Origin: Paragordius varius | Taxonomy: Eukaryota; Nematomorpha | Direction: 5' to 3' | DNA length: 64,000 bases | Assembly: GCA_964247055.1 (NCBI GenBank) | Contig: OZ176058.1 | Location: forward strand, 3,348,001 to 3,412,000 | Shown here: in pieces, positions 39,460-51,770 of the stretch | How the letters are laid out: every line of letters starts with the position of its first letter | Position numbering within the stretch: position 1 is the first letter of the stretch | The notes under the pieces: generated by a model | What the model was told of the DNA's origin: nothing | Database searches by the model: none | What the model saw: the letters and a program-made list of their open reading frames with translations, nothing else | Position numbers and translations under genes: made by a program

Positions 39460-39712
39460 TAGGGGTCAAATAACTCGAGAGCCGCATTTTCTCAAAAAAA
39501 TCGGGGCGGTGCAATAGCATTTATAATAGTTTATTAGATTTCAAACATAAGATTGCAAAAAGCAAGCGCAATATTACAATTTTCTAGTTCTTGCCAATTG
39601 GGTAGAAAAATTTAGTTTTTTTAAAAAAAATGTCAATTTTGCTAAGATTTTATTAGTTCATATATATTATTGCAAATTATGAATAAAATTTTCCCGGGCG
39701 GACCTGTTTTAC
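39460..39712. mobile_element. hAT-like MITE remnant
   Basis: CTAGGGGTCAAATAACTCGA at the left and GGGCGGACCTGTTTTACACC at the right, with the shared interior TTTCAAACATAAGATTGCAA. Heavily diverged. Confidence 0.5.
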
Positions 39713-39844
39713 ACCATTACAGTTAACTATAAAATCAAAAAGTTTTTAGGGAATTTAAAATAGGTCCTGATATATGAAAACTAGTAAACTGAATTAAAAC
39801 TTGCTTGGAAAAAGTTAAAATATAAATTATTGACATGATAAACA

Positions 39845-39965
39845 TACAGTAACGTATGTGGCGTAAAAAAGTTTGTCCATAATTAAATAAACAAAATTAA
39901 TTTTAGGGAACTTTGGAAAAAGATTTATATCAGCCGTTTGTTGTTTATTATCATACGCTACTGTA
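39845..39965. mobile_element. MITE family E copy
   Basis: A TA-flanked 121-bp element, TACAGTAACGTATGTGGCGT to ATCATACGCTACTGTA. Confidence 0.7.
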
Positions 39966-40773
39966 AACATATAGGGCAACTGGTTATTAATTCATCATAA
40001 GTCACTTAATTTCCCAGGTGTATAGTGAAATAATTATATATACCCCTAAAAATCAATAAAATATACAAATGTGTTTTTTTATAAATAACCCTTGTATTAT
40101 TAATAAATATAATATTATTAAAAAAGTATATACAATATGTTTTGCAATATTGTATATAATTTAAATCAATATTCGGCCTATATTTATTTGCGTATACATA
40201 TATTTTTTTGATAGATTATATATATTATAAATAACGATAATATTTTAATCGCATCGCATCACATTTTCTTCAAAAAAGTGGGCGTATAATTTATCATTTT
40301 GGCATATATTTATAAAAATTTTCTTTAAAATTTATTATTTTTTTGCTTTTCCCTTTGCATGTAAAATTGGAAGCACACCTGTAAATTCCAGGTAACAAAC
40401 GATCATATTTCAAGCTTTGTACAATTATTTTCCATTCTTCAATTTCAAAGTTAAAAGTAAATATATATATTAATTTTTTATTATATTAATTTTTATATAT
40501 TAATATTTTATTTTAATTCGCTGCAAAAAGCCAATAAAATGTTCTTTTAAAATCATATATTTTTTGTGGTGTACATTATACTACTACGAATGGCTAAATA
40601 TAAAAATTAGGCCAACAATTGAAGTCGGTCAGTGCTACCTGTTTTTTTGAATATGCGTTTTTTTTGCTTTTTTTCGCCATGAAAACTTTTTTAGATTTTT
40701 CGATAAACTTTCACTTTTTATAAAACCAAATTATCCTCAAAACATTATTTTTTAGCCATAAAAATGAGTTGAC
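39966..40773. other. 5' flank of the SPPL3-like gene
   Basis: AT-rich, no mobile element recognised. It presumably contains the promoter and 5' UTR. An out-of-frame ATG-AGT-TGA precedes the chosen start at 40764. Confidence 0.4.
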
Positions 40774-43700
40774 ATGGATTGGGCTTTTGAAATGTCTCAG
40801 GTGTTAACTGTATCAGTGTCGAGTATCATTATAGCTTATGCCTCAAACAGGTACTCTATTTTATATTATATATACCATTTACAATTCAAATTCCCCCTTG
40901 AACACTTCAAATTTACCCTTGAACAATTTAAATTCCCCCTTGAACAATCAAAATGCACCCTAAAATAAATTAAGTGTTTTCGGACAGCTTAAAAAATATC
41001 ATTATTAATATGAAAAATACTATAAACTGAAATTATACGGACAAAACGTGAGAACATACAGATTTTTTTTCTAAATGATAACCATACTTTTTACATTTTG
41101 ATTTATTACAATATAACTCATTGTTTTTGATGACAAAGTTTAAAATAGAGATATAAATACAACTAACATCAATTCTTTATTTTACAATTTAACTAAATAG
41201 CTTATTGAGAAAAATTAAGGTTAAACGTTTTGTCTATATAATTTCAGTTTTTACCATATAATTATGACATTGTATTATTTTTTCAGAATAATTTTAAACA
41301 ATTTTTTAATTTTTAAAAATAATTTTTAATCTTAAAAGCACATATATTTTAGGATTAATTTGAATTGTTCAAGGGTAAATTTGAACTGTTTATATATTCT
41401 ATAGCCACAATCATATAAACCACGGGTGGCCAATACATATGGCTTAGCAGGCCACATTTTATAATTGGAAAAAACTCACGGGCCTAATTCACAAAATATA
41501 TGAGAACTGACTAATATTTTATTAAATATCAAACAAAAGACTGAATAAACTACAATTTATTTTAACAATTTTTGCAAGTTCATTATCAAAATTTGGTATA
41601 CAATATATTCAGACTTGAACAAATTCACCCATAAAAATAAATTATGTGATTTTGGGCTTATATAACTCATTATTAATAAGAAATATATCTTTATGGCATA
41701 ATTAAACAAAATTCCATTTTTTTAATATATAAAAAATATAGGTCTTTATTACACTATAAAAACATAATTCTAATTGTTCGAGAGTGAATTTGAATTGTTC
41801 GAGGGTGAATTTGAATTGTTTAACGGTATGTTTAAAGGAGAATTTGAATTGTAAATTGTATATCACAATATTATTATACTGCGACGCTAAAGTATAAAAA
41901 GTTAACCGAAAAAACAATTCGACCGAAAATTAATGGTATCGGATAATTTATTTTGGCAAATAACTTAAGAACCGGATTAAATTTAACAAAAGCCGTTTTG
42001 AAACGGGAAACATACATACCATTTACAGTTCAAATTCACCCTTAAACAATTCAAATTCACCATTAAACAATTTAAATTCGCCCAAAAATAAATTATGTGA
42101 TTTCGGGCTAATATAATTCATTTTTAATAAGAAATATATTCTTATGGTATAGTTTATTATTTTCTCAGTATCTTAATTTAAAATAAAATATTATTTTTAA
42201 AAATATATAAAAATAAAGGTAATTTTTAATCTTAAAAAACAATTTAAGGGTGAATTTGAATTGGTCGAGGGAAAATTCGATTTGTTCAAGGGTGAATTTG
42301 AATTGTGACTGGTATACAATAAATTGACTTGGAACTGGAACAGATAATGGGCTTGCTTTCATAACTCGGTTTTTTTAATTTATTTACAGTAAATATTTAT
42401 ACGGACAAAACGTAAAAATAAAGACAAATATTAATTTCTAAAAGACAACTATATTTTTTGAATCTTTATTTTTTAAATATAAGTGGTTGTTTTAAACTGC
42501 AAAATATATACTAGAATTATTAGCACAATCAATTATGAGTTTACGATTGTAATAAAATATTTTATAGAAATTAAGGTTTGAAAAAGTATGGTTGTCTTTG
42601 GGAGAAAAAATATTTGCCTTTATATTTTTACGTTTTGTCTGTATAATTTCAATTTTTATTGTATTTTATTTATTGTCACATGGAGTTTAGATCTGTATGT
42701 GAAGAGCAAAGCGAAGAAAATTTGGTTGATTCTGTTAATTCCTTGTCTGAATCAAAATTAGAGTCACACACCTTATGCGTTAATAAGTCAATTGTTATTG
42801 AGAAACCAGGAAAAATGTTGGAGCCAGACAATACTTTTATGCAGCCCAAACTTAAGAAATCAAGTAGTACTATAAAAATTGAGATTATACTGACAAAACG
42901 TAATAATTGAATACGTAAATATTTTTTTTTACATTATGAGTAAGTATACATTGCTAGAAAGTTATTAATTATTGCCAAAAAGTATATACAACAAGGGAGG
43001 GCAGTATTCTTGGCTTATAATAGTAAAAAGTGAAAAAATAGCTATATGTCAATAATACTGCCCTTTGTTGTATTTACTATTTGGCAATAATTAATAACTT
43101 TCTAGCAATGTATACTTACTCATACTTAACACAAAGGTTAATAAATGATTATCACGAAAAAACAAAAGAATATCCAAATGAAAAAAATAATTTGCACATG
43201 GTTAAAGAATTATGTAATATACCATGTACGACTCTTAATGATTTGTATCTACGTACACATTTAACATAATTTTAAAATCATTTGCTAATCAATTTTTTCA
43301 TTTGAATATTTGTTTTTTTTTTCGTAATAAATATTAATAATTTTGCTTGTAAAAACATTGCTTTAAATCCTATTATATTTTGCAATATAAAACTTTTCGC
43401 TTTGATTTGCGTAATGGCTATCAGCGATATAAAATAGTCATAGTGTGATAATGCAAGGTTTACAAATGTATGAAAAAATATTCTTCTTTATATTTTTACG
43501 TTTTATTTGTATAATTTTCAATTTTTTACATTGTTAATGTTTAAAAGTTTTACAGTAATAACTGAAATAATACAGACAAAACGTAAAAATATAAAGACAA
43601 ATATTTTTATCAAACGACAATCATAGTTTTTTTAAAAACCTTAATTTTTGCTATAAAAAATATTTAATTACAATCGTAAACTATATAATTGATTTTGATA

Positions 43701-46700
43701 CCAATTTACATTTCTATAATCTATTTTGCATAAAACAATCAGTTATATTTAAAACAATCATAATCAAGATATAAAAATATGGTTGTTTTCTAGAAAAAAT
43801 ATTGTCTTTATATTTTTACGTTTTGTCCGTATAATTTTAATTTTTACTGTAACATCCTCATACGTTTAGGTTTCCAAACGAGAATAGACGCAAATCATGC
43901 AATCTTTCTGCCTTTAGGGGCATCAGGGACCCTTCTCATCATGTTTTATTTCTTCAATTCGATTCAAATTGCTTTAACTCTAATTACAATTTGTAAGCCA
44001 CATCACATTTTTTTTAAAATACCTTTTTACAAATTTCAATAGTTTTAAGAGATTATATACCGTAATCATTTGTTTTTCTTAAGCTAAAAAATGGTAAAAC
44101 ATATCATTTTAATTTTTTTGTTTTATAATTTTTTTTTGAAAGTTTTTGTTAAAGATAAGCCATTTTGGGCTATATACATTTAATCATGATTAACTGAAAA
44201 TTTAACTAAACAAATGATCATTTTGAATAACTGATTTATAAAATAATGGGTAACCCCTAACCAAAAACAATCCCGTTCTTGTTTCCCCAAAAATATTATA
44301 TTTAAAACAATGATTTACAATTTTAATGTTTTTTTGGGGGTTAATTTTTCATCATAATTATATCATAAACGTATAAAAAATATTTTTTAAACCACTTCTC
44401 TTATATATCTTAACACTTAATTAGTATTTACTATAGTTTTCAAGCCAGACCGATTTAAATTCAAAAATTAAATATTAAATAATAATCACTAATGATTCAT
44501 ATAGTAGATTTCTAATATCGACCCTTAACTTAGTGGGCTATTTAATTCTTATAATGTTTTGACAGATTTTTGCTAATTATTATTTACAAAAATGATTTTT
44601 TAACTCACTGAAATAAAGAAACATAGTGATTTTGGACTATATACAGTATGAAATTATACGGACAAAACGTAAAAATATAAAGACAAATATTTTTTTCCAA
44701 AAAACAACAATAATTTTTAAAACCCTTGTTTTTGTTATTATTTAATTATAATCGTATTATATAATTGATTGTGCTACCAATTTACATTTCTATTTTATAT
44801 TTTGCAGTTTAAACAATCAGTTTGATTTAAAAAAATCAAGATTCGAAAAATATGGTTGTCTTTTAGGAAAAAATATTTGTCTTTATATTTTTATATTTTG
44901 TCCGTATAGGTCAATTTTTAGTTGTAAAACTAGCCATTTCATCTAATGGATTTATCAATCTGGCATAAGCCCCATGCTTTTGATAAGGGAAATCAAAAGA
45001 TATAAATTGTTAAATTATTTAATTTGCACATTAGGGTTATAAATTATTAAAATTTAATAGTGGGATTCGCAAATATGTATTTTATAAAATTTCTAACAAT
45101 ATTTAACGCCCTATGATTATAATTTTCATATATATTATCTACAGTTGTTACATGGTTAGCTTTGGCATATCTCATTCTACCAATTTCTTCCAAGCTTTGC
45201 GCATTGTTTTATGCCTGTTTATTTGGGAGGTAAGAATATAATTCAATATAAAAAAATTACATATATTTTACACACAATAGTTAAGGCTTAAATTTAAACC
45301 GCCTAATCATACCAAATTTTGGTGTGTTCTTTTAGCATTTCTTTCATTTAATGTTTTATGCATAATTTTAATTTCAATACCACCAAGCATACTTTGAAAA
45401 GATTAACACTTTTGAAAACACTTTTCGTAATATCATATGTTTAAGCTTTTTCATATTTTAAATCTACTAGCTATTTTTATAAATCCAAGTGTTATATATA
45501 AAACGTTTGATTTTCATTTAAAAAACTCTTTGAAAAAATCAATGCATTGCATAAAAATTTTAGGCCTGACCGACAAAAAACTGAATATGGTTTATTACCC
45601 AAACATACCTTAGCCCTTGCATTTTCGTGCATATTTATCGTTTTCTGGATTAGCAGCGGTAATGGGAATTGGATTTCCACAAATATATTAGCGGGGGCTT
45701 TAGCCGTTGCATTTATCCGTTTTGTGCGAATCCCTTCATGGCGAATAGCTCTCATTCTATTGAACGGTCTAGTCCTCTACGATATTTTTTGGGTTATATA
45801 AATTTTACATAGTAGTATTCAAGCAGCGGTCTTAAAAGTATTTTTATGACCCTCAATTATTTTTAACTTTATTAGAGTAAAAACTGAGTTTATACGGACA
45901 AAACGTAAAAATATAAAGACAAATATTTTTTTCTAAAAGACAACCACTACAATTTTTGGTGAGTACCACTCATGTATTGTAAAATTTGAAAATAAAATGG
46001 ATAATTATACAATAAACCATGTTTTAACCTAAATTTTTCTTATACTTTTGCCTTGACAAAGCAAGTGTTTAGTAACTCATGAATTTTTATCCTATTATTT
46101 TAATCATATGGGTTAAGTAGAAAAAAGGCCAAACACGATTTATTTATAAAATATTTTTGTGTTTTACTTTTTATTTTTTGCCTTTTATAATATAGTATTT
46201 TTTAATGTAATTATTACACAAACCAAACGTACCAATTAATAGCCATGTATTTTTAAAAAACGCAAACATTTTTTAAATGTTGGTTTTCTTAAAAGAAAAT
46301 CGTTTTGGGTTAAATAAGGAATATATATGTACTTTAGAGCTAGATAGGCTAAATGACGGCTTCGCTGTCTTTTTTTAAAGTAAAAATTGAAATTATACGG
46401 AAAAAACGTGAAAATATAAAGACATTTTTTTTTTCAAAAGACCCGCTATACTTTTAATATAACTCATTGTTAAAAATTACCAGGTGAAAAATTATTGTTA
46501 ACACAATTAGCTATGTATTTTAGAATTGTAATTATAAAATTTGCATAGGATGAATTAAGATTTAAGCTGAAAAAAATATTTGTCTTATGTTTTTACGTTT
46601 TGTTCGTATAATTTTTACTATATATATTTCCCTAGTTTTAACGAGTAGTCTTTATGTAATATGTGAACAGGAATATACATTTACTTGAATATCATTAATT

Positions 46701-49700
46701 ATATTCATATGCTAACTGTTAATGTTAAAATTGATATTTAAAATTTTCAAGGTGTTATCACGTAAAATTAAACTCTTAACCTTTGTGTTAAGCTTTAAAG
46801 GAATATAAGCCAATTTTTTCATTTTTGTAAAACATCTTGCCAATATAAAAAAATATAATTTACTTTAAACATGTTTTAGGTATTTTTATCTTCGTTTTTG
46901 TTTAATAAACACAATGTCATGTTGGATGTTGCCATGTATAAAGCCAGGAACCCGTTTTCCCATTTATTTGGAGCTAAATCAAAGTTCCCCTCAGATATAA
47001 TATCTGGAAAATCCACTAATGCATTAAATACGATTTCAGAACCAACGCTAAATTTGGAATACATCGATTTGAAATCCACCATAAATCATAAAAAAATTGA
47101 TTATGTTAAGGATGAGCCCTCGAATGAAAACAGGGTATTATTTGTCCAACAAAAAATGGTACAATACCGTAAACGGAACAATCTCTATATGCAAAAGGCA
47201 TCAATGCTTCACATTAAAATTATAAAAATTGCAAAATCAAAAACTCGACCACCAAAGAAAAAGCCTATTGTTTTAGTGCGAAATCCGCGGGCCTCAAGTT
47301 TGTTTTAAGAGCTTTTGCAATTTATTTTTTTACAAAGCATTAATTTAATACTACCCTTGCTTAACACTACAATATTTTAGAATCTTAAAAAAGTACAAGC
47401 AGGATATTATGTAAAATTTGATAGTCAAGGGATATTAAAAGCCTTGCAATAAAATTCAGGTGTACTGTAAAAATTGAAATATACGGAGAAAACGTAAAAA
47501 TATAAAGACAAATATTTTTTTCTAAAAGACAACCATATTTTTCGAATCTTAATTTTTTTAATATAACTGATTGTTTTAAACTGGAAAATATTAACTCGAA
47601 ATATAAATGTAAATTGGTAGCACAATCAATTATGTAGTTTACGTTTGTAATTAAATATTTTATATAGCAAAAATTAAGGTTTTTAAAAGTATGGTTGTCT
47701 TTAGAAAAAAAATATTTGTCTTTATATATTGACGTTTTGTCCGTGCAATTTCAGTTTTTACTGTAAGTATAATACTACTCTATTTAGCACTACATATTTT
47801 AGTATCTTAAAAAATTACAAGCGGATATTCTGTAAAATTTAATAGTCAAGGGATATTAAAAGCTTTGAAATAAAATTCAGTTGTATATAATTTTGAAAAT
47901 GAATTACAGTACAGAGGAAAGACTTTTAAAATGGGCTATTTTATAGAATGTTTCAATAAAAAAATTACCTAGCGATTATAAAGTATACTATAACAAATTT
48001 TTATTACTTTATTAATTCCATTTAGTAATACATGGTGATTTACTCAGTTTTCGTACACAAATATTTTAATTTAAAATATTAATCATCACATATAAATATA
48101 AACAAAATTATTCCATTGTATAATTGGAATTTCTACATTAGTCTAAAGCAGTGGTTCCCAACAGGGGGCGCGAAAAATTTGGAGAAATTTAAAAAGAAAC
48201 AATTTGAAGGATTTCAAGTGCAAATTATTAGGATTTGTCACTTATATGAAAAAATATTATAAAAGTTGCAAAACAAGGATCTTATTGATTCGGATTTTTA
48301 TAATATTATAATAAATTTTACAATTTTATCTTGAATTTGTTTGAGGGGAGGGCACAAGAATTTTTGTTTTTAATTTGGTAAGGCGTAAACAAAAAAAGGT
48401 TAGGAACCTCTGGTCTAAAGTTTGAAATTCTGGAACTATCAGTTGCTAAAAATTACATTACCGATTCGCTGTCAAAACACATTTGTTAGATAATTTTTGT
48501 TCTTATCATATTATGTTTTTTATATGCCACTATAAGTTTATACCCTAAAAAATTTGGGCAAAAAGTCGGAGGGAAACTTGTCATTGTAAAAAAGGCCATA
48601 GAATGTACTTTTAAAATTTACTCTAATATCATATAAATTTTAGGATATTTAGTTAAATTACCTTATAAGTTAATGAGATGTTGAAGTTTTACCTTTTTAT
48701 AAAATTTTTGCCACAATAGATGATTTGGACGATAAAGATAGAATGGTTGTCCCTAATCGAGAAATAATTCCTTCATTATCAAGAAGCATGTATTCATCAC
48801 CTCAAATAATCACATTACCACTAAAACTCATTTTCCCAAGGTAAAGTTTTTTATCAAAAATGACATCTTTAAAAAACACATTTGCTTATTTTACACTTTT
48901 GTTTGCTATGCCTTTTTTCACAGGGGGTGTTACGCGCCCTCGAAAAATAAATAAATCTATAATTTGTAAAAACAGCTAATAAATTTTTAGTAAAGTTGAT
49001 ACTTACAGTAAAATTTGAAAATATACGGACAAAACTTAAAAATATAAAGTCAAATATTTTTAGATAACCATACTTTTTAAAACCTTAATTTTTCTTATAT
49101 AAGCTATTTAGTTACAATTGCAAAATAAGAATTGATTGTGTTAGTAATATATATTTCTATTTCAGACTTTGCCATTTAAAACAATGATTAATATAATGAA
49201 ATAACGCAAGTTTTAAAATGTATGATTGTTTTGTAGAAAATATTTGTCTTTATATTTTTACGTTATAATTTCAGTTTTTACTGTATATTATTCCTTAAAA
49301 AGTCTGTCCTTTGACAATATACAATATAATACAAGTGGATTGTGTTTTCTGCTTTATATATTTTAGGCCCGCCGGTTTTTTGAGACAAATTTTGAAAGCA
49401 AATTTTTTAACCCTTGATTTAATATATAGCAAAATCAAATTTTGAGTATAAACTTAAAAATTCAGAGTTATTTTTGATCCTATTTGTAACCTGTATTAAA
49501 ATATTACATTGAGTATGTTACCATATTCCTTTATTTTATCAAAATTTTTTTTTGTTAAATAGGTATAAAGATTTGATAAATGAAAAAAACAAGAGCTCTA
49601 TGGTAATTCTTATACTTTTTTGATTAATATGAGATTGTTAATACCATAGAGCTCTTGTTTTTTCCATTCTTTACCAAATATTTAGACCCATTTAACAAAA

Positions 49701-51728
49701 ATAAACTTTTGATTAAATAAAGGACACATAACTGTATTTCGTTCACATTATTTTACATTGAAAAGGAATAGATTAAAAATTAAAATTATACGGACAAAGC
49801 ATAAAGACAAATTTTTTTTTAAAAGATAACCATGCGTTATAAATCTTATTTTTTTATTTTAACTTACTATTTAATATTGAATATTGTGTAATTAAGATAT
49901 AAAATACTAACAACATCAAATTAATATTTTACAATCATAATTAAATAGCATACAAAGGAAAAACTAAGGTTTGACAATTTTTACTGTAAATAAAAATATG
50001 GCATTTCAAAGTTATATTTGATTTAATATTTACCTTAAATTTCAATTTTTATGTACATGCATTTTAACAATACACTATAGTTCACAAAAAACAAATCATT
50101 TTTCAATGCTTGGTTTGGGGGATATAGTGATGCCCGGGCTCCTTATATGCTTTTTACTTCGATTCGATTTATTCCTTGCGATTTGGCACACCAAGACGAC
50201 AACACTAAACAATTACGATAATAATTTTGAGGAGAAAACTAAAACTTTTATTATGTGTAGTAGGGAGACGAAAAGATTAATACATTTGTCTTATTTTACA
50301 GTTGGTCTTTTGTCTTACATAGCTGGATTACTATTGGCTTGCTATGTTTCGGAAACATGGGTTAAGCCTCAACCAGCTTTGTTGTATATCGTACCTAGCA
50401 TACTCCTATCGACTTATCTCAAAGCAAAATTCAACGTAAGCTCTAGTTGATTAAATATATACTATACTATACATCTATCCTAAAACACAAAAATAAAATA
50501 TTTTTTTGGCTTATTATTTTTTGAAAATGTATTTAATAAAATTAGGATCAAAAATAAATCATAATTTATTGTCTGACCATTTATCTATGCACTGGTTCAC
50601 TGTTAATTTAAATGAGAATACAAAATATATTTGTAAATACATTAGAATATAGAGAAATGTATTACAACAAAAATTGAAATTATATAGACAACACATATAA
50701 GCATAAAGACTAATATTTTATTTGAAACAACCGCTGCACATTTTTAGTGGTTTTTTAATTATAACGCATTGTTTTAATTGTAAAATGTGTCATAGGAATG
50801 TAAAATGGTAACACAAATTATATATATACTTTACGCGTGTGAATATTTAATTTATATATAAGAAAACTAATCTTTTAAATGTAACTCATTATTTGGCGGT
50901 TTCCAAATAAGGAAGAGATAAATAATTATATATTTCGAAATCGTAATTGGAAATTTTAGTTCATAGTATGATTGTTTTTCTAAAAAAATTTCTCTTTCTA
51001 GTCTTTTCTTTATTATTAAAATTTTTAATGAAAATTATTTAATATTAACAAAGATTTAGTTACATAATTTCATTTTATTTAAATTATACGGATATTTTAA
51101 AAGTGATAAACATGTATAAATTTAAAATTTTTAACATAAATTTGTCTACCACCCAGGAAATACATTTTCTTTGTTTTTTTAATATTACTGGACATGGCTT
51201 TATAATTCATTTCTAATATAGAGTATGCATTTTAATGGTTGCTCATTTCATTTAGTAGGAAATTTATGGAAAAAAACACAAAATGTTGAAAAAAAATCAT
51301 TTCCTTTCTTTTTTCCATACACTCCTGTGTTGCGAATTACCCTATAGTGTAAAATAAGCAACCATTAAAATGCATACTGTATTATTTAATAGATTTTTTG
51401 GCTATACTACGTTTAACTTATATTTTTAATTAGAAACTTTTTTTACAGTAAAAACTTAAAGTATAAGGACAAAACGTCCAAATATAAAGAAAATTTTTTA
51501 TAAAGACAATCATACTTTTTAAATCTTGATTATTTTAATATAACTCATTGTTAATGGCAAAGCCTGGATTGATATATATTAATAACACAATCAATTCTTC
51601 ATTTTACAATTGTAACTAAATAGCTTATATGAGAAAAATTAAGGTTTTAAAAAGTATGGTTAACTTTATAAAAATATATGTCTTTATATACGTTTTGTCC
51701 ATATTATTTCAATTTTTACTGTAAATTT

Positions 51729-51770
<42 letters not shown>

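Larger units (their letters stand above)
42868..43533. mobile_element. MITE family A copy, interrupted
   Basis: Left end TACTATAAAAATTGAGATTA starts about 5 bp after the likely SPPL3 exon-2 donor. The right end is TTACGTTTTATTTGTATAAT. The middle is occupied by a palindrome (42936-43124) and an open reading segment (43126-43269). Confidence 0.65.

Noticed and set aside
40851-40968. Extension of SPPL3 exon 1 into a protein tail with repeated FKFTLEQ
   Set aside because: This is read-through into family-B MITE repeats; the GT donor at 40851 and phase match to exon 2 are better supported.
45547-45801. SPPL3 exon 5 as an independent single-exon gene
   Set aside because: It starts mid-domain, has an AG acceptor at 45562 and a donor at 45793, and joins neighbours in phase.
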